DNA from: Pseudorhodobacter sp. PARRP1
GTDB taxonomy: Bacteria > Pseudomonadota > Alphaproteobacteria > Rhodobacterales > Rhodobacteraceae
Assembly (NCBI GenBank): GCA_002256245.1
Contig: NKIU01000015.1
Span: 1 to 53,564, forward strand
Length of the DNA stretch: 53,564 bases
Direction: 5' to 3'
The position numbers and the translations under genes were made by a program. Below, one piece after another: positions 1-8,551 of the stretch; position 1 is the stretch's first letter, and each line of letters begins with the position of its first letter. The notes beneath the pieces are model-generated. The model saw only the letters and a list, made by a program, of their open reading frames with translations, searched no databases and had not been told where the DNA came from.

Positions 1-470
1 ATGTCGATATGCTCGGAAAGCCTGGCAAGATCATTCAGCCGCAGCCGTGTTGCATCGATCATCAGATTGATGCGAGATGGAATGAGACCTTGTCCGGGGC
101 AAGAAAACAGATCCGCGCGCTGCTGCATGCTGCTGAACAGCTGAGCAAACCGGGTGGGCGTGTCGCTCTCAATCAGCAAACGTGTCAGCACGCCGATCCG
201 CTTCAGCGGCAGATCTTCGCGGCGGGAAACCCCGGCCCGCTGCAGATCGCAAAGATCGCCGAGCACCTGCTCGCGGGCGCGTTCTGCATCAACAAACCAG
301 CCGTCGAACGCGAGGTCAAAGGCACCTGCATGCTCGAGATCACGCTCGGCCTCGATGTAGGCCGACAGGTCTTGCAGGACAGCAATGAAGCATTGCGAGA
401 TAGGTGTATGCTGGAATGCCGCGACCGCTTCCGAAATGCGGATTGGCATAGTAGAAGTATAGTCAGCCAT
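1..470 (-). CDS. Unrecognised protein, N-terminal 156 residues (runs off left edge)
   Basis: An open frame on the minus strand begins at an ATG preceded by AGGAG with 7-bp spacing and stays open to the window edge, so the C-terminus is missing. The visible product starts MADYTSTMPIRISEAV and is mainly predicted helix, with no transmembrane segment or signal peptide and no motif I recognise. It is divergently arranged from the small ribbon-helix-helix gene at 586, leaving about 115 bp for promoters; that layout would fit control of both genes by the small regulator. A mobile-element accessory role is inference from position only. Confidence 0.6.
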   Translation of the reverse strand, partial: MADYTSTMPIRISEAVAAFQHTPISQCFIAVLQDLSAYIEAERDLEHAGAFDLAFDGWFVDAERAREQVLGDLCDLQRAGVSRREDLPLKRIGVLTRLLIESDTPTRFAQLFSSMQQRADLFSCPGQGLIPSRINLMIDATRLRLNDLARLSEHID

Positions 471-585
471 AATTGGTCTCCTAAGGATCAGTTCTGGTTA
501 GGGCCAGGCAGGGGCGTAGGACCCCTTGCCTGTGTCCGTATTATATGACACCATTAAACCATAAATCAAGAGATGATTAGGAACG

Positions 586-765
586 ATGGAAAAAAAACGC
601 GGCCGTCCATCAGTGGACACCGAAGCTGTGAATCTGCGAGTTTCGCGTGATCTGATAGCAGCTATAGATGATCGCCGCCGGTCAGAGCCTGATTTACCGA
701 CGCGGCCAGAAATGATCCGCCGAGCTCTGCTCCAATGGTTGGAGCTAACCGGGTCAGATACCTGA
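586..765 (+). CDS. Small ribbon-helix-helix (CopG/Arc-like) DNA-binding protein
   Basis: A 59-residue frame starts MEKKRGRPSVDTEAVNLRVS and ends TGSDT. The basic 'KKRGRP' head, the short strand 'VNLRVS' and two helices (about residues 20-33 and 41-54, the latter RPEMIRRALLQWLE) match the usual length and plan of CopG/MetJ/Arc-type repressors. A TTAGGA-type ribosome site lies just upstream. Such proteins often repress relaxase or copy-control genes on mobilizable elements, and the neighbours here (a divergent gene, then an oriT-like stretch and a relaxase) suit that. The family call rests on pattern only. An antitoxin role is possible, but no toxin partner is adjacent. Confidence 0.6.
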   Translation: MEKKRGRPSVDTEAVNLRVSRDLIAAIDDRRRSEPDLPTRPEMIRRALLQWLELTGSDT

Positions 766-1286
766 CTTGACAGGGCGGTCATCGCTAGCGCCCGGCGATC
801 AAGCTAATTAATTCCAAGATAATCGAAAAAAAATAGGTCATCCCTCTGCCCCCGCGGGTGGGTCCAGCAGGCTGCTGGTCGAAGGCGGAGAGGTGAGGGG
901 TTGCACCCGAAATCTATCCGGCAAGAGGGATCCGAAGGGGGACCCCTTTGAGAGATCACCGGCACGGGCGCTTGCGCCTCGGGTTGGTGATCGATGGCAA
1001 GGATGGCAACGCCATACGCGCAGTTGGCTCGATAATAGATGCAGCGCATATTATCGAGCCGACGGAGCGCCCCCCCGGCGTTAGGGGCAGACGAGGTAGC
1101 TTTAGCTACCTACAGTCTGTCATTATGGGTAGCTTCTCTACTCTGAATATTCGAAATACTATAATACAAACAATGCCATAAGTTTGAGTTGTCCACAATA
1201 TTCGACAACGAAACCCGGGAACACGCTGCGGATTTCCCCTAGGCCAACATAAGTGGGCTGCCATGCACCGGAAAGGGAACCGCGCC
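766..1286. other. Hairpin-rich spacer before the relaxase; candidate oriT
   Basis: No gene is convincing in this 520-bp stretch. It holds a run of inverted repeats: GATCACC/GGTGATC (954-960 and 986-992) enclosing GGCGC-TT-GCGCC; a perfect 12-bp pair GGCTCGATAATA/TATTATCGAGCC (1026-1037 and 1049-1060); and a 7-bp stem AGGTAGC/GCTACCT around TTTA (1094-1111). It then turns AT-rich (1130-1200). In MobV systems the nick site normally lies just upstream of the relaxase gene in such an inverted repeat, so this is a good oriT candidate. The relaxase promoter must also lie here. No nic sequence was recognised. Confidence 0.45.
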
Positions 1287-2948
1287 ATGGCCTACCAGTT
1301 CGTCCACATCCAGACTTATTGCCCGAAGTTGACTAAGGTAACCGGCACCGAAGACCAATATAATAGCACTGAACAGGTCTTTGGCGAGGCAGAGCGCGAT
1401 CCTCGCTATTCTGGTCACGTCGGTGATGAACGCAGCATTCTCGAGTTCGATCGCTTCGGCGCCATTTCCATTGCTGAGCTGCGTCAGCTTCATGACGAGC
1501 GCCGGGCAGCCATTCGGGAAACCGTCCAGCAGAAGGACGGCGGCCACTACGTGCGGAGTCTAAAATCTGATTTCCCGACAGTCTATACTGAGATCCACTC
1601 CCACCCGACGACGGTAGAGGAATACAACGACGCGCCAGTTGAAGATCGGGCGCGGGTGGACAGCTGGATCGCTGCGGCCGTGACCGATTTCCGCAAGCGC
1701 ATGCCCCCAAGTGTTAAATATTCCGTGGTTATGCACTTCGACGAGGAGCATATCCATTTCCACATTCTGGCCATCAACCTCGACGACCCGAAGCTGAGCG
1801 CGAACAAATTGCATGTCGGTAAGGTGGCGGCCGAGGAGTGGCGACAGGAGCATGGGAACGCGGAGACGCTGGAAGGGCTTCCTCGGCCACAGGCGCTGGA
1901 TCGTCCAAACAAGCCGAAGCAGCCGAAACCGAGCAAAAACCGGGTGACGCAGGGGAAGCGTGCCGCCGAACATGCCGCGGCAATCGCCGCATGGGAGAAA
2001 GAATGCGCCCGTATCGAGGCGGCAAATGAAGCGGCGATGGCGGATTGGAAAGTCGAGAACAACACTTTCCTGCGGGCGGCCCGAAAGGATCGCAAGGCCA
2101 AGGTAGATGACGTTGCGGTGTATGAGGCGGCAATGGTCGCCTTTCAGGACCGCTACCACGAGGCCGTCGGCAAACCTTGTGGTTTGTTGCGCGTTGGGCC
2201 TCGGGCCGAACGTCTGCCGACGAAACAATACGCAGACCGTAAGAAGCAAGCCCGGGTGTTGGCGGAGCAGGCTGCAATGCTGACTTGCACAGCCCAGGAA
2301 CTCCAGGCTCAGAAGGCGGTTCTCGACAATCGTGAGCGCACTCTTACTTGGCGCGCCGAGGAGATCGAGGAAGAGGGGGAAGCTCTCGCCGTCGCGGAGA
2401 AAGCGCTGGCTTGTCGCGAGGCGGCGGTGGCGGAGCGGCAGGTGGCCACTCAGGCATATGAGGCCGCGCTCGCAGGCAGAGAGGATTCAATTAAGAAGCA
2501 AGAATACGGGTTGGGGCAAAGGTTGGAGGCGCACGCCGATCGGGAGGCTGTTCAGGACAGGGAGATGACGGCCATTGAGATGGAGCGCAATGACCTTGAG
2601 CGCGAGCGGGACACGTTTAATCAGGACATCATCCATCGAACGGCAGAACTGGACGCGCGCGCACGGGCTGTGGCGGCCGCGGAATCCGAGGTATCGAATG
2701 CGGTGGCTGTCATTGGCGATCTGGTTGGGCAGATGGAAAAGGGCGAGATCATCGCCCATGGCGGCGAGATCCGCCTGAGTCGAATTCCGGATTTGCTGCG
2801 GCACATGCTGGGCGTGGCCCCGGCCAGTCGCACGCCGGTCCAGATGCTGGTCACGCGCTTTGTCGACCTCTTGAGGCGAGCGGTCACTGCCATCGGCGGA
2901 GGGCCAGAAGTAAAGCCCGCCGTGCCTGACGATCGCCCGGGGATGTGA
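1287..2948 (+). CDS. MobV/Mob_Pre-family relaxase (plasmid mobilization)
   Basis: This 553-residue protein should nick one strand at oriT and lead DNA transfer. The N-terminal third is the relaxase: MAYQFVHIQTY at the start, and the metal-binding motif HFDEEHIHFH at about residues 150-159, close to the HxDExxPHxH signature of Mob_Pre proteins. The rest is alanine/glutamate-rich coiled coil (roughly 300-480), as usual in long MobV proteins. I place the start at the ATG preceded by AAGGGA with 8-bp spacing; an in-frame ATG lies 24 bp earlier (1263) with a poorer site. No MobC partner or coupling protein is seen. The family is fairly sure; the substrate oriT is inferred to be the adjacent spacer. 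Confidence 0.8.
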   Translation: MAYQFVHIQTYCPKLTKVTGTEDQYNSTEQVFGEAERDPRYSGHVGDERSILEFDRFGAISIAELRQLHDERRAAIRETVQQKDGGHYVRSLKSDFPTVYTEIHSHPTTVEEYNDAPVEDRARVDSWIAAAVTDFRKRMPPSVKYSVVMHFDEEHIHFHILAINLDDPKLSANKLHVGKVAAEEWRQEHGNAETLEGLPRPQALDRPNKPKQPKPSKNRVTQGKRAAEHAAAIAAWEKECARIEAANEAAMADWKVENNTFLRAARKDRKAKVDDVAVYEAAMVAFQDRYHEAVGKPCGLLRVGPRAERLPTKQYADRKKQARVLAEQAAMLTCTAQELQAQKAVLDNRERTLTWRAEEIEEEGEALAVAEKALACREAAVAERQVATQAYEAALAGREDSIKKQEYGLGQRLEAHADREAVQDREMTAIEMERNDLERERDTFNQDIIHRTAELDARARAVAAAESEVSNAVAVIGDLVGQMEKGEIIAHGGEIRLSRIPDLLRHMLGVAPASRTPVQMLVTRFVDLLRRAVTAIGGGPEVKPAVPDDRPGM

Positions 2949-3068
2949 ACGGGTGCTTTTACCTGTCGGTCGGTCGAATTTTGGGGATAAGCTACTGACA
3001 CAAGGCACTTAGTTCGCGCTGCTTACCTTGGCCTCTAATATAATGGCAGAGCAAGTTAAGGAGAAATT

Positions 3069-3452
3069 ATGCACTTTCATTTGATCACCAACGACGAACG
3101 CCGCGCTTTTGAATCGGAGTGGAGGGCAGCGGAGATGGCAGCTGATGAGCGCTGGAATCGGCTTGCTGGCGGCTATGCGGTTGATGTCCGGACGCTTTAT
3201 GCCCTTTCGACAAGTAGCAGTGGGGCAGGGCAGATCGCGGGAGACCTGTTGCGCGCCTTGCATCGTAAAAGCGGCAGCATCGAACTGTTCGAACTGCGCC
3301 ATCTCGACGCCGACAACCTGGCGGCGGCTCTGAGGCTGATCGACTGCGCCGCCTCGCCCTCGATCATTCCGGACGCTGGGTTGACGGCCGGGCCTGAGGG
3401 TGAGCCGCTGCTGACCGCTGGTCAGGTTGCCGCACTTGTCGGGGATACTTGA
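3069..3452 (+). CDS. Conserved-looking hypothetical protein, 127 aa
   Basis: A well-placed AAGGAG site precedes the ATG, and codon use looks coding (GC-rich third positions). The product begins MHFHLITNDERRAFESEW, is acidic and helical to about residue 100, and has no membrane segment. I do not recognise a family. The C-terminal part (residues 107-127, with LTAGQVAALVGDT) resembles the first helix of a helix-turn-helix or 'excisionase-like' segment, but the frame stops before a full domain could follow. It sits 120 bp after the relaxase and 123 bp before the next gene in the same direction, so the three may share a transcript. Confidence 0.55.
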   Translation: MHFHLITNDERRAFESEWRAAEMAADERWNRLAGGYAVDVRTLYALSTSSSGAGQIAGDLLRALHRKSGSIELFELRHLDADNLAAALRLIDCAASPSIIPDAGLTAGPEGEPLLTAGQVAALVGDT

Positions 3453-3575
3453 CGACTACCGCCCGAGTATCGCGATGTGATCGGGCAAAGCGGCGGCTTG
3501 CCGCGCTCGCGCCATCGGATACTCTGATGAGAGAGCCGCTCACCGTGGCTCTCGACTACACAGGGAAGGCTCACC

Positions 3576-4397
3576 ATGCATGTGGCATCGCTGCTTCACA
3601 CTAAGATGTTTCAGATCCGCATCGGCGGCGTCCCCGCGACGCTGGACGCGTTGTTCCCCGGATGGAATGAACTCGACCGTTTCGGGTTGGTGATCGACGA
3701 GCCTTTGGGCGGCGTCGGTGCCACGCATCTGCTGCAATGTGCGATGATGGCCTATTACGATGCCAAGCCTGCGCGCCGCGCCAGCCGCGCGGTCTACCCC
3801 GAAATCTATGCTTTCCACGTCGGCCAGAGCCACGGGGCCCATGCGCCCTACGATTTCTGGCCGGCCCGGCGTGAGGTGATCCTGCGCACCGATGATCACC
3901 GCGAGGTGCTGGATGCGATCAACGACCGCGGCATCACCCGCCTTGCCGTCCCCGACCGCCCCCTGCGTGAGGTCATTCATCGCCCAAAAGAAGTGGAGGC
4001 CGCGCTCGACCGCATTGCTTCGGCTTTCGTCTACAGAGCTGCGGGACGACTGGAGGGCGGCGAAGTGGAGATCGCGGGCACCGACAAGCGCACCGAGTTC
4101 AACCCGACGCAAGCTCTGCGTCCAGTTGCCGAGATCGTCAACATCCGCCGCGCGCCCGGTGCCGTCTCTTCCAGCGGTATCCCGATCAAAGAGGCCGATG
4201 ACGACTACGCCCGCTGGATCGTCGCATGCGATGCAGAAATCACCTCCGGCGACCGCCAACGGGCGCTGGAGATCCGCCAGAGCTTACGCTCGCCCGAAGG
4301 GTTGACGACGGAGACCTACCGACGGGTCGAGGTGGCCGAGGCGCTGAAACGCCTCGCTTCGGCCGGGCTGTGCCGGCGCGCTGACGCAGCGGAGTGA
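3576..4397 (+). CDS. Hypothetical protein, 273 aa, mobile-element associated
   Basis: The start is supported by a GGGAAGG site 6-7 bp before the ATG. The sequence is soluble, with a mixed fold in residues 1-130 (IRIGGVPATLDALFPGWNEL, YPEIYAFHVG, APYDFWPARREVIL) and a helical C-terminus from about 195. I recognise no catalytic motif. Codon use is like that of the relaxase. It lies between the mobilization genes and hsdR and could belong to either. A short inverted repeat follows the stop, which may end the transcript and separate it from the restriction genes. Confidence 0.55.
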   Translation: MHVASLLHTKMFQIRIGGVPATLDALFPGWNELDRFGLVIDEPLGGVGATHLLQCAMMAYYDAKPARRASRAVYPEIYAFHVGQSHGAHAPYDFWPARREVILRTDDHREVLDAINDRGITRLAVPDRPLREVIHRPKEVEAALDRIASAFVYRAAGRLEGGEVEIAGTDKRTEFNPTQALRPVAEIVNIRRAPGAVSSSGIPIKEADDDYARWIVACDAEITSGDRQRALEIRQSLRSPEGLTTETYRRVEVAEALKRLASAGLCRRADAAE

Positions 4398-4645
4398 GGG
4401 ACGCGCTGAAGGCAAACCTAGGGGTTTTGCCTTTACTGTGAGGTGCTGGAGGAGGTCAGCTTTCACTGGCCCGCATATAGCGATGTCATGATGCGTCTGA
4501 ACTCGGCGCAGCAGCCATGTGGGAATCCTACAGTTGATCCGATTAGCCGTTGCCGGATCACATGTGCCCCGTTTAGTATCTATAAATTAAGGATAATTCG
4601 ATTTGCGCCTATCTTGGCGCTTGGCGTGGTTAGGAGGTGGATCAT
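4398..4645. other. Spacer with weak hairpin; presumed hsd promoter region
   Basis: The stretch contains an imperfect stem AAGGCAAA/TTTGCCTT (4409-4433) without a T-tract, which is at best a weak terminator for the gene before it. It then holds an AT-rich patch around 4570-4590 (TATAAATTAA) that could be the -10 region of the hsd operon. No matching -35 at normal spacing was found, so the promoter is inferred from position. Confidence 0.3.
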
Positions 4646-7099
4646 ATGGAGAAGGGATCTCTTAGCGAACGCGACATTTGCACCAAGTTCATCACTCCCG
4701 CGCTTCGGCGTGCCGGCTGGGACGAAATATCTCAGATCCGCGAAGAGGTCAGCTTCACCAAAGGCCGGATCATCGTGCGTGGCAAGTTGGTGAGCCGGGG
4801 AAAAGGCAAGCGCGCCGACTACATTCTGTCAGTAAAACCAAACATCCCGATCGCGCTGATTGAGGCGAAGGAGAATACTCAGGCCGTCGGCGCTGGTCTG
4901 CAACAAGGCTTGGAATATGCCGAGACGTTGGACATACCCTTCGTGTTTTCGTCGAATGGCGATGGCTTTGTTTTTCATGACCGGACCGGCATGAGCCCTG
5001 CACCCGAGGTCACTCTGAGCTTGGACCAATTTCCTTCGCCTGCCGATCTGTGGGCGCGGTATCGCGCGTGGAAGGGTTTGTCGGATGCCGCGTCGGCGAT
5101 TGCTCTACAAGATTACTTCGATGACGGCAGCGGTAAGGCACCGCGCTACTACCAGATCAACGCCGTTAACTCCGCCATCGAGGCCATCGCCAAGGGTCAG
5201 GACCGTGTCCTTCTGGTGATGGCTACCGGCACCGGCAAGACCTACACCGCGTTCCAGATCATCTGGCGGCTTTGGAGGGCGGGCCAGAAGAAGCGCATTC
5301 TGTTTCTTGCCGATCGCAATGTGCTGATCGATCAGACCATGGTGAACGACTTTCGTCCCTTCGCGGGCAATATGGCCAAGCTGTCGACACAGGCAAAAAC
5401 CATTGAACGCGCTGATGGCACCTCAACCGACGTGACGCTAGCGCTGGACAAACGCCGCAGGATCGACACGTCCTATGAAATCTATCTCGGACTCTATCAG
5501 GCCATCACCGGCCCGGACGAAAGCCAGAAACTTTACAAAGAGTTTTCACGGGATTTCTTCGATCTGATCGTGATCGACGAGTGCCACCGTGGCAGCGCTG
5601 CGGACGATTCCGCTTGGCGCGAAATCCTCGATCACTTCACCACGGCCACCCAGATCGGCCTGACCGCCACGCCGAAAGAGACAGAATACGCCTCCAATAT
5701 CGATTACTTCGGTGCGCCGGTTTACAGCTATTCGCTGAAGCAGGGCATCCGCGATGGCTTCCTTGCACCCTACAAGGTGATCAAGGTCCACATTGATCGC
5801 GATGTGCAGGGCTATCGGCCCGTCCAAGGGCAACTCGACCGCGACGGCGAAGAGGTCGAAGATCGCATCTACAACACCAAGGATTTCGACCGCACGCTGG
5901 TGTTGGATGATCGCACCAGGCTGGTCGCCCAGAAGGTGACGGAGTTCCTGAAGCAAAGCGGCGATCGGATGGCCAAGACCATCATCTTCTGTGTCGATCA
6001 GGAACACGCCGCCCGCATGCGTCAGGCGCTGATCAATGAAAACGCCGATCTAGCGGCGCAAAACCACCGCTACGTCATGCGTATCACCGGCAATGATAAA
6101 GAGGGCCTTGATCAACTTGGAAATTTCATAGACCCTGAGGCCGCATATCCGGTCATTGTGACGACATCGCGGCTGCTTTCCACCGGTGTCGATGCGCAGA
6201 CTTGCCGCCTGATCGTGCTGGATCGCGATGTCGGGTCTATGACCGAGTTCAAGCAGATCATCGGACGTGGCACCCGTGTTCACGAAGATACTCAGAAGCT
6301 TTTCTTCACCGTTATGGATTTCCGCGGCGCGACCAGTCATTTCGCTGACCCGGAGTTTGATGGCGAGCCAGTGCAGATTTACCAGCCCGGACCGGATGAT
6401 CCGATAACGCCGCCGGAGGATATTCCGCAGGTGGGTGAAGATGGTGAGCCGCTTTCGCCGGAACCGGGTCGCGATGAAACAGTGCTGACTGATCCCGAGG
6501 ACCCGTTTGGCGGCACGACCGGCGGCAATGCTGTCCGCAAGGTCTATGTCGATGGAATAGGCGCCCTGATCGTGGCCGAACGGATCGAGTATCTGGATGA
6601 GAACGGCAAACTGGTCACAGAATCCCTGCGCGACTACACCCGGAAGGCATTGCAAAAGCAGTTCACCAGCCTTGATGCGTTCCTAAAACGCTGGAATGGC
6701 GAATTGCGCAAGGATGCAGTGTTTGAAGAACTGGAAGCCGAAGGCCTGCCGATTGATTTTATCGCAGCCGAACTTGGCAAGGATCTCGATCCCTTCGATC
6801 TGATCTGCCACATCGCTTTTGATGCAAAACCGCTGACCCGGCGTGAACGAGCCGAAAGCGTCAAGAAACGCGATGTGTTCACCAAATACGGACCTCGGGC
6901 GCGAGCGGTTCTGGAAGCCTTGCTTGAAAAATATGCCGACGAAGGCGTAATGCACCTCGACGACCCGGGCGTCCTCAAGATTGCGCCCTTCAGCGGCATG
7001 GGAAGTGTGGTTGAACTCATCCGCGCTTTCGGGGGGAAACCCGGGTTCGAACAAGCCGTTCACGATCTGCAAACTGCCATTTATCAGGAAACCGCATAG
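4646..7099 (+). CDS. hsdR: Type I restriction enzyme, R (endonuclease/translocase) subunit
   Basis: The motor and nuclease subunit of a type I restriction-modification complex cuts unmodified incoming DNA after ATP-driven translocation. In order: a PD-(D/E)xK nuclease (D58, then E73-A-K75 in IALIEAKEN), Walker A MATGTGKT (about 192-199), DECH box (311-314), GLTATP, and the C-terminal helicase motif QIIGRGTRVH, followed by a helical C-terminal region. At 817 residues it is in the normal range for EcoKI/EcoEI-like R subunits. The start is the ATG 8 bp after TAGGAGG; a GTG lies three codons upstream but overlaps that site. hsdM follows after 3 bp, so the three genes form one operon. All motifs look intact. 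Confidence 0.93.
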   Translation: MEKGSLSERDICTKFITPALRRAGWDEISQIREEVSFTKGRIIVRGKLVSRGKGKRADYILSVKPNIPIALIEAKENTQAVGAGLQQGLEYAETLDIPFVFSSNGDGFVFHDRTGMSPAPEVTLSLDQFPSPADLWARYRAWKGLSDAASAIALQDYFDDGSGKAPRYYQINAVNSAIEAIAKGQDRVLLVMATGTGKTYTAFQIIWRLWRAGQKKRILFLADRNVLIDQTMVNDFRPFAGNMAKLSTQAKTIERADGTSTDVTLALDKRRRIDTSYEIYLGLYQAITGPDESQKLYKEFSRDFFDLIVIDECHRGSAADDSAWREILDHFTTATQIGLTATPKETEYASNIDYFGAPVYSYSLKQGIRDGFLAPYKVIKVHIDRDVQGYRPVQGQLDRDGEEVEDRIYNTKDFDRTLVLDDRTRLVAQKVTEFLKQSGDRMAKTIIFCVDQEHAARMRQALINENADLAAQNHRYVMRITGNDKEGLDQLGNFIDPEAAYPVIVTTSRLLSTGVDAQTCRLIVLDRDVGSMTEFKQIIGRGTRVHEDTQKLFFTVMDFRGATSHFADPEFDGEPVQIYQPGPDDPITPPEDIPQVGEDGEPLSPEPGRDETVLTDPEDPFGGTTGGNAVRKVYVDGIGALIVAERIEYLDENGKLVTESLRDYTRKALQKQFTSLDAFLKRWNGELRKDAVFEELEAEGLPIDFIAAELGKDLDPFDLICHIAFDAKPLTRRERAESVKKRDVFTKYGPRARAVLEALLEKYADEGVMHLDDPGVLKIAPFSGMGSVVELIRAFGGKPGFEQAVHDLQTAIYQETA

Positions 7100-7102
7100 C
7101 CC

Positions 7103-8551
7103 ATGTCCGTCCGCACCCTCGTAAAATCCATTCAAGACATCATGCGCAAGGATACCGGAGTTGATGGCGATGCGCAGCGCATCAGCCAGCTGTGCTGGAT
7201 GTTCTTCCTCAAGATCATCGATGATCAGGATCAGGAACTGGAACTTACCAAGGACGGCTACACCTCGCCCATCCCGGCCGACCTGCAGTGGCGGGCCTGG
7301 GCGGCGGACCCGGAAGGAATCACTGGCGATGCTTTGCTGGGTTTTGTGAACAACACCCTGTTCGCGAAACTCAAATCCTTGCCCACTGCTGCAGGCCCGC
7401 GCGCCAAGGTCGTCCGCGATGTGTTCGAAGACGCCTATAACTACATGAAATCCGGCCAGCTGATGCGGCAGATGATCAACAAGATCAACGAGGTCGATTT
7501 CAACAACTTGACCGAACGCCAGCACTTCGGCGACATCTACGAACAGATCCTGAATGACCTGCAAAACGCCGGAAACGCGGGCGAATACTACACGCCCCGC
7601 GCCGTCACCGCCTTTATGGTGCAGCAGATCGACCCCAAGCCCGGCGAGATACTGTTCGATCCCGCCTGCGGCACCGGCGGCTTTCTGACCTGCGCCATGC
7701 GCCACATGCGCGAGTATTACGTCAAACGGCCCGAGCATGAGGCGCTGATGCAGGCATCCCTCCGCGCGGTGGAAAAGAAACCGCTGCCCCACATGCTCTG
7801 CGTCACCAACATGCTCCTGAACGGGGTTGAAGAACCCGACTTCGTCCGCCACGACAACACGCTTGCCCGCCCTCTGGTCAGCTGGACCCGGGATGAACGC
7901 GTTGACGTCGTCCTGACCAACCCGCCCTTTGGCGGCAAGGAAGAAGACGGGATCGAAGGCAACTTTCCCACCTTCCGCACCCGCGAAACCGCCGATCTGT
8001 TCCTCGCCCTGATCATCCGCCTTTTGAAACACGGTGGCCGCGCCGCCGTGGTGCTGCCCGACGGGTCCCTGTTCGGCGAGGGCATCAAGACCCGGCTCAA
8101 GGAACACCTGATGGAGGAGTGCAACCTGCACACCATCGTGCGGCTGCCGAACTCGGTCTTCAAACCCTATGCCTCGATCGGCACCAACCTGCTGTTCTTT
8201 GAAAAGGGCACGCCCACCAAAGACATCTGGTATTGGGAACACCGCGTGCCCGAGGGGCAAAAAGCCTATTCGATGACCAAGCCGATCCGGCTGGATCATT
8301 TGAACGACTGCGCCGCATGGTGGGGCGGGGCAGGGCGGCAGGGGCGCGAGGAAGGCCCGCAGGCGTGGAAGGTCGCTGCCGAAGAGGTCAAGGCGCGCGG
8401 CTATAACCTTGATTTCAAGAACCCCCATACCGTCGCCGATGACCATGGCGACCCCGAAACCCTGCTGGCCGATCTGGCACAGGCCGAGGCGCAGGTGGCA
8501 TCGCTGCGTGATCAGTTGAAGGCGATCCTGAGCGAGGCGCTGGCGCGATGA
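7103..8551 (+). CDS. hsdM: Type I DNA methyltransferase, M subunit
   Basis: This subunit methylates adenine in the recognition site with S-adenosylmethionine, and with HsdS and HsdR forms the restriction complex. The N-terminal helical HsdM_N domain (about 1-135) is followed by the N6-adenine methyltransferase fold: motif I FDPACGTGGF (about 185-194) binds the cofactor and motif IV NPPF (273-276) is catalytic. At 482 residues the length is normal. The C-terminal coiled segment (AQAEAQVASLRDQLKAIL) is where HsdM contacts HsdS. Its stop overlaps the hsdS start as ATGA, indicating translational coupling. Confidence 0.95.
   Translation: MSVRTLVKSIQDIMRKDTGVDGDAQRISQLCWMFFLKIIDDQDQELELTKDGYTSPIPADLQWRAWAADPEGITGDALLGFVNNTLFAKLKSLPTAAGPRAKVVRDVFEDAYNYMKSGQLMRQMINKINEVDFNNLTERQHFGDIYEQILNDLQNAGNAGEYYTPRAVTAFMVQQIDPKPGEILFDPACGTGGFLTCAMRHMREYYVKRPEHEALMQASLRAVEKKPLPHMLCVTNMLLNGVEEPDFVRHDNTLARPLVSWTRDERVDVVLTNPPFGGKEEDGIEGNFPTFRTRETADLFLALIIRLLKHGGRAAVVLPDGSLFGEGIKTRLKEHLMEECNLHTIVRLPNSVFKPYASIGTNLLFFEKGTPTKDIWYWEHRVPEGQKAYSMTKPIRLDHLNDCAAWWGGAGRQGREEGPQAWKVAAEEVKARGYNLDFKNPHTVADDHGDPETLLADLAQAEAQVASLRDQLKAILSEALAR

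Noticed and set aside
9-548. Long open frame on the + strand at the left edge
   Set aside because: The minus-strand frame ending at 470 has a strong ribosome site, better codon bias and runs off the edge; the + frame is its shadow.
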